From: JANNGZ01 sp031404155
GTDB lineage: Bacteria > Pseudomonadota > Gammaproteobacteria > Burkholderiales > Burkholderiaceae_C
Length of the DNA: 26,821 nt
Assembly: GCA_031404155.1 (NCBI GenBank)
Contig: JANNGZ010000155.1
Span: 1-26,821 of the forward strand
Direction: 5' to 3'
Under the pieces are notes generated by a model. That model was not told the origin of the DNA. It saw nothing but the letters and a program-made list of their open reading frames with translations, and did no database searches. Position numbers and translations under genes: made by a program. Shown here in pieces: positions 15,820 through 25,091 of this stretch. The stretch's first letter is position 1. Each line of letters begins with the position of its first letter.

Positions 15820-17226
15820 TCAGGCCGCGAGCCGCGGGCGAGGAATCGGCCGCAGGCTCTCGAAGGCCCGCGCCGCGCGCAGCACCAGCGCGTCGCCGAA
15901 CATCGGGCCGACGAACTGCAAGCCAATCGGCAGCCCGTCTTTAGTGAGCCCGCAAGGGATCGTGCAGGCCGGCTGCTGCGTCAGGTTGAACGGGTAGCTG
16001 AACGGGGTCCAGCCGAGCATCGTGGCCGGGTCCATCCGGCTGTGGCCGGCCGCTTTAGCTTCGAAGGCCGGCACCGCCACGGTGGGCGTCACCAGCAGGT
16101 CGTGGCGCTGCATGAAGCCGCGCATCAAGGAGCCGAGCGCCCCGCGGCGCATGTTCAGGCGCTGCACCTCGAGCGCGCTGTAGGTGGCGCCGAGTTGCGC
16201 CTCGGCCGCGAAGTCGGGGTCGGTGACCGCCTGCTGCTCGGCATTGAGCGTGTTCCACAGCGTCCACGCGCCCAAGAACCAGAGGCCGGTGGTGATCTCC
16301 AGCGGGTCCTCGAAGCCGGGGTCGACCGCCTCGACATGGGCGCCGAGTTCGGCGAGTTGAGAAACCGCACCCGCACAAGCCGCGGCCACCTCGGGGTGCA
16401 CGTTCTTGGCGTAGCCGAGGGTCGGCGACCACGCGATGCGCAGGCCGCGGATGCCGTCGTCCAGGCCCACGGTGTAGTCGGTGGCGTCGAAGGGCAGCGA
16501 GGTCCAGTCGCGCGCGTCGGCGCCTTTGAGCACGTTCATCGTCACGGCCGCATCGCGCACGCTCATCGTGTGCGGGCCCAGGTGCGCCACGCTGCCGAAG
16601 GGCGACAAGGGGTAAGCCGGCACACGCCCGAAGCTCGGCTTCAAACCGAAGTTGCCGCAGAAGGACGCGGGAATGCGAACACTGCCCGCGCCGTCGGTGC
16701 CGACACTCAAGGGCCCCATGCCCGCGGCCACCGCCGCCGCACTGCCACCCGAAGAACCGCCCGGTGTCTTGCTCACATCCCAAGGGTTTCGGGTGATGCC
16801 GGTGAGCGGCGAATTCGTCTCGCCCTTGCAGCCGAACTCGGGCGAGCAGGTCTTGCCGAGCAACACCGCGCCGGCTTCGCGCAGGCGTGCACTGGCGGGC
16901 GCGTCCACGTCCCAAGTTTGTTTCGGATCGACGGTGCGGCTGCCGCGCAGCGTGGGCCAGCCTTTGGCCAGGATCAGGTCCTTGATCGACACCGGCACGC
17001 CGTCGAGCGGGCCGACGGGCGCTCCGCGTTGCCAGCGCGCTTCACTTTCGCGCGCGGCGGCAAGGGCGTCGTCGGCGCCAACATGGCAGTAGGCACGCAG
17101 CGTCGGGTTCAGTTGTTCGATGCGGGCGAGCACCGCACGTGTGGCTTCCACCGGCGAGGCCTGGCCCGAGCGGTAGAGCGCGAGCAGGTCGGTGGCGGTG
17201 AGGTCTGCGAGTTGGGTCGTGTTCAC
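15820..17226 (-). CDS. Amidase-signature family hydrolase (second of two)
   Basis: A 468-residue amidase-signature hydrolase. Catalytic residues are in place: Lys82 (VSIKDLIL), the core PGGSSGGSAAAVAAG at 155-169, and nucleophile Ser182 in GTDGAGSVRIPASFCGNFGLKPS. The C-terminal motif QPACTIPCGLTKDGLPIGLQFVGP is typical. The start is GTG 17226, with GAGG nine bases upstream; an ATG at 17247 lies before that Shine-Dalgarno and is unlikely. It lies 46 bases downstream of the Bug receptor gene and 25 bases upstream of the other amidase, forming a three-gene unit. Such enzymes include indoleacetamide, aryl-acylamide and Glu-tRNA amidotransferase-like types. No gatB/gatC is nearby, so a GatA role is unlikely. 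Confidence 0.93.
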   Translation of the reverse strand: MNTTQLADLTATDLLALYRSGQASPVEATRAVLARIEQLNPTLRAYCHVGADDALAAARESEARWQRGAPVGPLDGVPVSIKDLILAKGWPTLRGSRTVDPKQTWDVDAPASARLREAGAVLLGKTCSPEFGCKGETNSPLTGITRNPWDVSKTPGGSSGGSAAAVAAGMGPLSVGTDGAGSVRIPASFCGNFGLKPSFGRVPAYPLSPFGSVAHLGPHTMSVRDAAVTMNVLKGADARDWTSLPFDATDYTVGLDDGIRGLRIAWSPTLGYAKNVHPEVAAACAGAVSQLAELGAHVEAVDPGFEDPLEITTGLWFLGAWTLWNTLNAEQQAVTDPDFAAEAQLGATYSALEVQRLNMRRGALGSLMRGFMQRHDLLVTPTVAVPAFEAKAAGHSRMDPATMLGWTPFSYPFNLTQQPACTIPCGLTKDGLPIGLQFVGPMFGDALVLRAARAFESLRPIPRPRLAA

Positions 17227-17272
17227 GCGATATTTCCTCGGAAGCAATTCACTGGCGCCGCACGAGGTCGCG

Positions 17273-18238
17273 TCAATCCAGGCCCAAGCCGATCCGCTTG
17301 GCCACCGCGCCCCACTTCTTCGAATCCGCGGCCAAGGTCGCCGCGGCCTGCGCGGAGGTACTCCCGACCACCGTCTGGTCGCTTGCCGCCAACTTCTCTA
17401 CCACATCGGGCGCGTTCAGCGCGTCCACGAAGGCCTGGCGAAAGCGCGCGACGATGGCCTCGGGCGTGCCGCGCGGCGCGAACATCACGAGTGCGAAGCT
17501 GGCATCGAAACCGGCGACGCCGGCTTCGGCCATGGTCGGCACATCGGGCAGCGTGGGCGAGCGTTTGGAACCCGACACCGCAAGCGCGGTCAGCTTGCCC
17601 GCGCGCACATGCGGCAGCACCGTGGGCCCGGCCAGCAAGCCGCAGGGCACCTGGTTGCCGATGACATCCTGCGTGGCCGGCGCCGGGCCTTTGTACGGCA
17701 CATGGGTCATGCTGAAACCGGCCATCGATTGCAGCAGCTCCATCGACAAATGCCCCGGCACACCGGCGCCGCCGGAGGCGTAGCTCAGCTGGCCTGCCTT
17801 GGCCTTGGCCACCAGCTCGGCCAGGGTCTTGACGCCGAGAGCCGGGTTGCACACCAGGGTCTGGTTGAACTGGGTGCCGATCGCCACCGGCAGCAGATCG
17901 TCGGGCTTGAACGAGATCTGCTTGTAGACATGCGGGTTCACCGTGACCAGCGTGTCGGTGCCCCAGAGCCAGGTGTTGCCGTCGGGCGCGGCGCGGGCCA
18001 CCTCGCCGCTGCCCAGGTTGCCGCCGGCGCCGGGCTTGTTCTCGATCACGATCGGCTGCTTCAGCGACAGCTGCATCTTCTCGGCCGCGAGGCGGATCAC
18101 GATGTCGCTCGGGCCGCCGGGCGGGAACGGCAGCACGATGCGGATCGGCTTGTCGGGCCAGCTGGTTTGCGCACCGGCCATCGCCGGCAAAACCAGCAAC
18201 ACCAGCAAGGCGCGGCGAACAAGTTCGAAGCAAGGCAT
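17273..18238 (-). CDS. Bug/TctC-family tripartite-tricarboxylate-type solute-binding protein
   Basis: A 321-residue periplasmic receptor of the Bug family, which is greatly expanded in Burkholderiales. Members bind small carboxylates, amides or aromatics. A signal peptide is at 1-24 (RRALLVLLVLPAMAGAQ). The family hallmarks are WPDKPIRIVLPFPPGGPSDIVIR, VIENKPGAGGNLGSGEVARAAPDG and HVPYKGPAPATQDVIGNQV. The start at 18238 has GGAG six bases upstream; a longer frame to 18304 would precede the signal peptide. No TctA/TctB membrane partners are in the window, a common situation for Bug proteins, so it may act as an orphan receptor or share a transporter. It heads the unit with two amidases and diverges from the M81 peptidase gene across 150 bases that should hold both promoters. 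Confidence 0.95.
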   Translation of the reverse strand: MPCFELVRRALLVLLVLPAMAGAQTSWPDKPIRIVLPFPPGGPSDIVIRLAAEKMQLSLKQPIVIENKPGAGGNLGSGEVARAAPDGNTWLWGTDTLVTVNPHVYKQISFKPDDLLPVAIGTQFNQTLVCNPALGVKTLAELVAKAKAGQLSYASGGAGVPGHLSMELLQSMAGFSMTHVPYKGPAPATQDVIGNQVPCGLLAGPTVLPHVRAGKLTALAVSGSKRSPTLPDVPTMAEAGVAGFDASFALVMFAPRGTPEAIVARFRQAFVDALNAPDVVEKLAASDQTVVGSTSAQAAATLAADSKKWGAVAKRIGLGLD

Positions 18239-18388
18239 GGGGGTCTCCGTGGCCCGCCATATTGAGCCCGCCGCCGCGGCGCCGCGCCCGGGGAATGCCC
18301 TCACACGATGCCGCGCGTGCGGCGAGCCCGCGCCCCTGGTTCGGCGGCATCATCGGTGGCCCGCCCACAACGCCCAGGAGACCGCCGC

Positions 18389-19879
18389 ATGAAACTCGTT
18401 ATCGCGCAGATGAAACACGAGACCAACACCTACTCGCCGGTGCCGACGCCGCTTTCGCGTTTTTCGCTAGGCGCGGAGGCGCCACCCGAGGGCGACGCGG
18501 CGCTCGCGGCGTACAAAGGCACCGGCTCGGCGATCGCGGCCTTCATCGAACTGGCCGAGCAGGCCGGCGCCGAGTTCACGATTCCGGTGGCCGCCAGTGC
18601 CTGGCCGAGCGGGCCGGTGCACGACGCGGCGTTCGAGCATATTGCTTCGCGCATTTGCGCGGCGGTGGCACAAGGCTGCGACGCGGTGCTGCTCGACCTG
18701 CACGGCGCGATGGTGACCCAGACCCACGACGACGGCGAAGGCGAGTTGCTGCGCCGCATCCGCGCCATCGCGCCACAGCTGCCTATCGGCGTGGCGCTGG
18801 ACATGCACACCAACCTGTACGACGCGATGGGCGCCAACGCCACCGCGATCGCCGGTTACCAGACCTACCCGCATGTGGACATGTACGAAACCGGCCTGCG
18901 CGCCGGCCGCGCGGTGCTGGCGCAACTCGCCGGCAAGGCGCGCCCGACGATGGCCTGGGGCCGCCAGCCGATGCTGCCGCACGTGATGCGCCAGGGCACC
19001 GACGACTCACCGAACCGCGAGTTGCAGGCACGCTGCCGCGAGATGGAGGCGCAAGGCGCGCTGGCCGCCAGCGTGTTCGTCGGCTTCCCGAATGCCGATA
19101 TCGAGTACGCCGGGCTCTCGGCCGTGGTGGTCACCGACAACAACCCCACTCTCGCGCGCCGCTGGTGCGACGAGTTGCTCGAAATGGCCTGGAGCGTGCG
19201 CACCCAGTTCGTCTACCAGATCGAGCCGCTGGCCACGTCGATGGCAAGAGCGGCAACGCTCGCGGCCGCCAAGCCCCAAGGCAGCGGCCCGATCGTCCTG
19301 CTCGACCACAGCGACAACTGCGCCTCCGGCGGCACGATGGACACGATGACCGTGCTCGGCGCCGTGCTCGACGCCGGCCTGGACGACGTGGCCGCGTTTG
19401 CGGTCTTCGACCCGCAGGCGGTGCAGCAGATGATCGCCGCGGGTGTCGGCACGCAGCTCACGCTCGCGCTCGGCGGCAAGCTGGACATGCCCGCGGTCGG
19501 GCTGAAGGGCGAGCCGCGCAGCGTCAGCGGCCGCGTCAAGCTGGTCTGCGACGGCCGCTACCGCAACCTGGGCCCGATGGCCCGCGGCGAGATGAACGAG
19601 ATGGGGCCGACCGCGGTGCTCGACACCGGCCGGGTGCAAATCGTCGTGATCTCCAACCATGTTGAGCCGCACGACCTCGCCGCGTTCATCGCGGTGGGCA
19701 TGGACCCGACTCGCAAGAAGTTCGTGATGCTCAAGAGCCGGGTGCATTGGCGCGCCGGCCTGGGCGCACTCGCGCATGCGGTGGTGGAGTGTGCGGGCAC
19801 CGGCGTGTGCACCTCCGACTACGAGAGGCTTGCGTTCAAGAAGGTGCGGCGGCCGATCTATCCGCTGGACTTGCTGTGA
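18389..19879 (+). CDS. M81-family (MlrC-like) metallopeptidase
   Basis: A 496-residue putative zinc hydrolase of the M81 family, named for MlrC, which degrades linearised microcystin peptides. Most members have unknown natural substrates. Visible motifs are MKHETNTYSP at 8-17, LLDLHGAM at 101-108, ALDMHTNLYDAM at 136-147 and PHVDMYETG at 161-169, which supply the conserved His/Asp/Glu residues of the N-terminal domain. The C-terminal MlrC domain starts near 310 with VLLDHSDNCASGGTMDTM. The start ATG has CAGGAG eight bases upstream. It is the only intact plus-strand gene in the window and is divergent from the Bug-amidase unit. A joint role in taking up and hydrolysing an amide or peptide-like compound is plausible but inferred from context only. 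Confidence 0.92.
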   Translation: MKLVIAQMKHETNTYSPVPTPLSRFSLGAEAPPEGDAALAAYKGTGSAIAAFIELAEQAGAEFTIPVAASAWPSGPVHDAAFEHIASRICAAVAQGCDAVLLDLHGAMVTQTHDDGEGELLRRIRAIAPQLPIGVALDMHTNLYDAMGANATAIAGYQTYPHVDMYETGLRAGRAVLAQLAGKARPTMAWGRQPMLPHVMRQGTDDSPNRELQARCREMEAQGALAASVFVGFPNADIEYAGLSAVVVTDNNPTLARRWCDELLEMAWSVRTQFVYQIEPLATSMARAATLAAAKPQGSGPIVLLDHSDNCASGGTMDTMTVLGAVLDAGLDDVAAFAVFDPQAVQQMIAAGVGTQLTLALGGKLDMPAVGLKGEPRSVSGRVKLVCDGRYRNLGPMARGEMNEMGPTAVLDTGRVQIVVISNHVEPHDLAAFIAVGMDPTRKKFVMLKSRVHWRAGLGALAHAVVECAGTGVCTSDYERLAFKKVRRPIYPLDLL

Positions 19880-19926
19880 TCGGCCGCCGGGTTTCGGGTC
19901 ACGACTGAATGATTGGACAGTTTCGG

Positions 19927-19955
19927 TTTACCGGCACCCATCCGGCCTCTAGAGT
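19927..19955 (+). promoter_or_regulatory. Candidate sigma-70 promoter before a degraded gene
   Basis: TTTACC (-35, 4 of 6 consensus) and TAGAGT (-10, 4 of 6) are separated by 17 bases. An AGGAG and an ATG follow at 19980-19994. It lies 48 bases after the M81 stop. It appears to be the surviving control region of the gutted gene that follows. Confidence 0.4.
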
Positions 19956-19991
19956 TCAGGGTCATCCAGACCCGACCACAGGAGACAAGCC

Positions 19992-20074
19992 ATGCAACGA
20001 CGCGCCGCCGCTCCGGCATCGGCTTCGAGGGCAAGGCCGACCTGTACGCCGAGATGCGCGCGCTCGCGGCGTGA
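19992..20074 (+). pseudogene. Remnant of a gene: start region fused out of frame to a C-terminal end
   Basis: AGGAGACAAGCC-ATG at 19980-19994 is a convincing ribosome binding site and start, giving MQRRAAA. The frame then runs without a stop into the antisense strand of the exporter gene, which is not credible coding. In another frame, 20015-20074 reads GIGFEGKADLYAEMRALAA followed by TGA, which looks like a genuine C-terminus. The simplest reading is a gene whose middle was deleted, leaving a few codons of each end in different frames. The end faintly resembles enolase-superfamily (mandelate racemase type) C-termini, but I cannot assign a family with confidence. Confidence 0.4.
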
Positions 20075-20126
20075 ACTGCTCTGCGCGCCGCAGCGCTCCA
20101 TGGGCGACGCGTGCGACTCGGCCGGC

Positions 20127-22315
<2,189 letters not shown>

Positions 22316-22319
<4 letters not shown>

Positions 22320-23713
22320 CCGCGCGGCTTCCCGGTCACGCTGTAGAGCGGGTCGAGCACCCACTCGTAGAGGCGGCGCTGCTCGAGCGCGATGTCGGCT
22401 TCGAGCAGCATGCCGGCCTGCAAGGGCACCGCGCGGCCGTCGGCCTGGATGTTCTGGCTGGCCAGGCTCACCGTGATGCGGTAGACCGGCTCGCCACCGG
22501 CTGCGCCCACCGAGCCCCCCGCGCCCGACAACACGCTCGTGACGCCGGAAAGCTGGCGCGGCAAATCGGCCGGGCTCACCGCGGCGCGCGACACGCTCAC
22601 CACCACACCCTCCTGGTGGCCGAACTTCTGGTACGGGTAGGCCTGGTGGCGGATCAACACCTTTTGCCCCGGGCGCACGAAGCCTATCGCGCGGCTGGGG
22701 CTGAACAGGTGCGCCTCCAACAGCGTGTCTGCCGGCAGGATCGAGAGCAGCGGCACGGCGGTGTCGGCGTTCGAACCGGGCACGGCCTGGATCGCGGTGA
22801 CGGTGCCGTCCTGCGGCGCCGGAATCACGATCTCGCGCCGCGCCTCGGCTTCGGCGCTCTCCTGGTCGAGCTGCGAGATGCCGCGGTCGACCTGCGCGAA
22901 GTCGCGCTGGAACTTCAGCGGCAGGTCGCGCAACTCGGCCTGCGCGATGGCGCGGTCGCGCTGGAAGACGAGGCGGTTGCGCTCCAGCGCCGCAATGCGT
23001 GCCTGCTGCTCGAGCCGCTCGGCGGTGATCGCCTGCAAACGCAGTTCGGAGACGAAGCCCATCTCGAACTGCTGGCGGTGCAGCGCCTCGCTGCGTTCGG
23101 CCACCGCGGCGCGCGCCTTGAGCAACTCGATTTCGCGCAGCAAAGGCGCCTGCTCGGCGTCGAGCGCGGCGATGCGGGCCACCAAGGCCGATTGTTGTTG
23201 CGCCAGCAAACGCTGCTGCTGTTCACGCTCGTTGCGCAGGCTGTCGCGCCGCTGCGTGAGGCCACTGGCCACACGCGCCTGCGTGGCGCCGAGCGTTGCG
23301 CTCTGCAACTCGTCGGAAAGGGTCAGCAGCGGCTCGCCCTTGTGAACCGCCTTGCCCTCGGCCACATTGAGCTTGCCGACCACGCCGGGGCGCGGCGCGA
23401 ACACCCGCACCACGCCTTGCTGCGGCACCAGCCAGCCGTTGACACGCGCGCTGCGGGTGTAGTCGGCGAAGAACAGCAGCGCGAACACGCCGGCACAGGC
23501 GAACACCGCAAGCGCGGTGAAGAGGCGGTAGGAAACACGCGGCGCCAGCAGCACCGGGCCCACCCATTGCGCGCTGCGTTCGGCGAGGGCTTCGGCGCGG
23601 AAGAGCTGCAGTTCGGCGGGCGAGCGGCGGGTGGCGAGCTCGCTGCTCTGGCTCAACGCCGGGCTGAGGCTGCGGGCCGCAGCGTCGTGGTCCTGGCCGG
23701 TGTGTTCACTCAT
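22316..23713 (-). CDS. HlyD-family periplasmic adaptor of the peptide exporter
   Basis: A 465-residue membrane fusion protein that should link the ABC exporter to a TolC-like outer membrane channel. A cytoplasmic N-terminus of about 60 residues (with PAELQLFRAEALAER) is followed by one transmembrane helix near 63-83 (LFTALAVFACAGVFALLFFADY). The first half of the lipoyl domain comes next (NGWLVPQQGVVRVFAPRPGVVGKLNVAEGKAVHKGEPLLTL), then a long coiled coil at about 135-300. The second lipoyl half and beta-barrel follow (VIPAPQDGTVTAIQAVPGSNADTAVPLLSILP). This is the CvaA/RaxA-like layout of microcin secretion systems. The start is ATG 23713. It lies 122 bases after the precursor gene, behind a strong hairpin. 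No TolC homologue is in the window, so a housekeeping TolC is probably used. Confidence 0.93.
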
Positions 23714-23776
23714 CTTGGCCCATTGTGAACCCGCGGTCGGTGAACCCCGCATTCGCAACGAAGAGCCAAATGAAAT

Positions 23777-23809
23777 GCGCGCGGGCTCCAGCAGCTGGAG
23801 CCCGCGCGC
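23777..23809 (-). promoter_or_regulatory. Strong hairpin between the peptide precursor and the adaptor gene
   Basis: Two perfectly complementary 15-base arms (23777-23791 and 23795-23809, GC-rich) enclose a 3-base loop. On the minus strand the hairpin is followed by ATTTCATTTGG, only weakly U-rich. It could be a leaky terminator or an mRNA-stabilising 3' structure that lets the precursor be made in excess of the exporter, as is common in bacteriocin operons. Confidence 0.65.
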
Positions 23810-23835
23810 CTTCGTTCCCGATCGAAAGCAAGCGC

Positions 23836-24054
23836 CTAGCGTTCGCCGTGGTTCTTGTGCGGGCCCGCTTCCGGCAGCTTCGACCCGGCGGTGCCACCAT
23901 TGTCCGAGCCGGGGTTGGTGCCTTCGGCGCCGTTGCCCCAGCCGTTGTTGCCCTTCTCATCAGGCGGCGGCGGCGGCGGCGGCGGCGGGGGCGGCGGCAC
24001 AGTCGTGATGCCACCGAACACAAAGTCCAGTTCTTCCTTGCTCAGTTCGCGCAT
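23836..24054 (-). CDS. Double-glycine-leader peptide precursor (microcin V-type leader, polyproline/Gly-rich core)
   Basis: A 72-residue precursor. The leader MRELSKEELDFVFGG matches the microcin V leader MRTLTLNELDSVSGG at ten of fifteen positions, including the hydrophobic anchors Leu4, Leu9 and Val12 and the GG cleavage site. The predicted mature peptide has 57 residues: ITTV, twelve consecutive prolines, then DEKGNNGWGNGAEG and a hydrophilic tail ending HKNHGER. That tail has 11 Gly and 6 Asn in 41 residues. There is no Cys and no hydrophobic segment, so it is neither a disulfide-bonded nor a pore-forming microcin of the known kind. AAAGGAG lies seven bases before the ATG (AGGAG to ATG), and this start gives exactly a 15-residue leader. 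The adaptor and C39 exporter follow. Function could be antibacterial, signalling or surface-related; there is no evidence to choose. Confidence 0.88.
   Translation of the reverse strand: MRELSKEELDFVFGGITTVPPPPPPPPPPPPDEKGNNGWGNGAEGTNPGSDNGGTAGSKLPEAGPHKNHGER
23962..23997 (-). repeat. CCG triplet run encoding twelve prolines
   Basis: Twelve consecutive proline codons: CCG, CCG, CCC, eight CCG and a final CCT. Ten of the twelve are identical, so the tract can change length by slippage, three bases at a time, without breaking the frame. It lies directly after the four residues that follow the leader cleavage site. Confidence 0.9.
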
Positions 24055-24097
24055 GTTGCTTCTCCTTTGGCGTGCGACAGCCATCGACGAGGGGCTC

Positions 24098-24124
24098 AAA
24101 AAAAGCCGGCCAAAAAAGGCCGGC
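24098..24124 (-). terminator. Intrinsic terminator upstream of the peptide precursor
   Basis: On the minus strand GCCGGCC, a six-T loop and GGCCGGC form a perfect 7-bp GC stem followed by seven T residues. It ends 43 bases before the precursor ATG. It may end the transcript of the 24312-26821 operon. If the promoter at 24190-24218 drives the precursor, the terminator lies in the precursor's own leader and acts as an attenuator. Confidence 0.8.
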
Positions 24125-24189
24125 GGCGAGCCGCTTGCGGCGCTTGTCGCACGAAAGGCGCGCCGCGGGTTGCGTGTCGAAGGAGCCTG

Positions 24190-24218
24190 AATGTGTTTGC
24201 AGGCGGCCAGAGAGTCAA
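24190..24218 (-). promoter_or_regulatory. Candidate promoter for the peptide operon
   Basis: On the minus strand TTGACT (-35, 5 of 6 consensus) and CACATT (-10, 3 of 6) are 17 bases apart. The implied leader is about 130 bases and includes the terminator at 24098-24124. There is no better candidate in the 43 bases between that terminator and the start codon. The poor -10 keeps confidence low. Confidence 0.35.
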
Positions 24219-24311
24219 CGCACCTCCCCTAGCTTGATAGCGCGCAAACTGGCGTAACCCCCGCGTTTGAGTGGTCGCAGCCTCGGCTCGAACTCCGTGA
24301 CAGGAAAACGT

Positions 24312-25091
24312 CTACCAGGTGCCGCGTGCCAGCCACTCGTCGAGCAGTTCGAAGCTGTCGACACCAAAAAACGGCTCGTCGTCGACGATCACGAAGGGCG
24401 AGCCGAACACGCCTCGGGTGATGGCCGCATCCACCTCGGCACGCAGCAGCGTGGCCGCGGCGGGGTCGGCAAGGCCGGCTTCGACCAGCGCATTCGGCAG
24501 GCCCGCTTGCGCGGCCACGGCGCGCAGCGCGGCGGGCTTGTCGAGGTCCCTGCCCTCGGCCCAGTAGGCGTGGTACGCGGTGCGCGCAAAGCGGTGCGCG
24601 GGTGTGTTGAGCAGCGCAATGCCCTGCGCACCACCACGCGAACCTGCATCTGAATCTGCATGCTCGCTTGCATCGGCGCTTGCATCGGCGCTTGAATTGG
24701 CGCTTGCATCGGCGCTTGCGGGCGAACTGCCGTGAACCCGCAGCCACGCGAGGAGCCGCGCCGCGGGCAGCGGGTTCATCGGTGGCGCGCTCACGCTGCG
24801 CCCCAGGCTCACGCCGTGGCGGCGGGTGTAGCGCGCCGCCTGGCGCAACACGTAGTCCTTCTTCAGCGGCGTTTCCAGGAGCGGCTTCAGGCCCATCACC
24901 TTCATCACGGTGACACCGATGAGCAGCGGATGCCACTCGACGCGGCGGCCGTGGCGCGCCGCGAGTTCGTCGATGCGCAGGCTGGCGAAGTAGCCGAAGG
25001 GCGAGATGAAGTCGAACCAGAAGTGGATCGGCTCCAAGGTCGTTGCCGGAGTCATGCCCGAAGTCGCAGCGGACGTCACGGCGTCTGTCAT
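24312..25091 (-). CDS. 2-hydroxychromene-2-carboxylate isomerase / DsbA-like thioredoxin-fold protein
   Basis: A 259-residue thioredoxin-fold protein of the HCCA isomerase/DsbA family; NahD-type members act in aromatic ring degradation using glutathione. IHFWFDFISPFGYFASLRIDEL carries the expected serine (Ser30) in place of a CxxC pair. The C-terminal part has the family pattern GVFGSPFVIVDDEPFFGVDSFELLDEWL. Residues about 125-149 are an Ala/Asp/Ser tandem repeat (SADA units) absent from ordinary members, placed between helices and followed by GGAQGIALLN. The start ATG overlaps the ligase TGA (ATGA), so both are translated together; Met13 is a possible alternative start. A role in catabolism of an aromatic acid handled by the neighbouring ligase is plausible but not shown. 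Confidence 0.88.
   Translation of the reverse strand: MTDAVTSAATSGMTPATTLEPIHFWFDFISPFGYFASLRIDELAARHGRRVEWHPLLIGVTVMKVMGLKPLLETPLKKDYVLRQAARYTRRHGVSLGRSVSAPPMNPLPAARLLAWLRVHGSSPASADASANSSADASADASEHADSDAGSRGGAQGIALLNTPAHRFARTAYHAYWAEGRDLDKPAALRAVAAQAGLPNALVEAGLADPAAATLLRAEVDAAITRGVFGSPFVIVDDEPFFGVDSFELLDEWLARGTW
24646..24717. repeat. 12-bp tandem repeat inside the isomerase gene
   Basis: Six consecutive 12-base units with consensus GCATCGGCGCTT on the plus strand. Three are exact (24670-24681, 24682-24693, 24706-24717) and three degenerate. On the coding strand each unit encodes SADA or a variant (SANS, SEHA, DSDA), so copy-number change keeps the frame. Confidence 0.9.

Noticed and set aside
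14361..17664. Two plus-strand open frames of over 500 codons opposite the amidases
   Set aside because: Antisense shadows of two genes with full catalytic motifs; composition is Arg/His/Ala-rich low complexity.
23855..24190. Plus-strand frame with a twelve-glycine run
   Set aside because: It is the complement of the polyproline tract; it lacks a Shine-Dalgarno and any leader motif, whereas the minus-strand frame has both.
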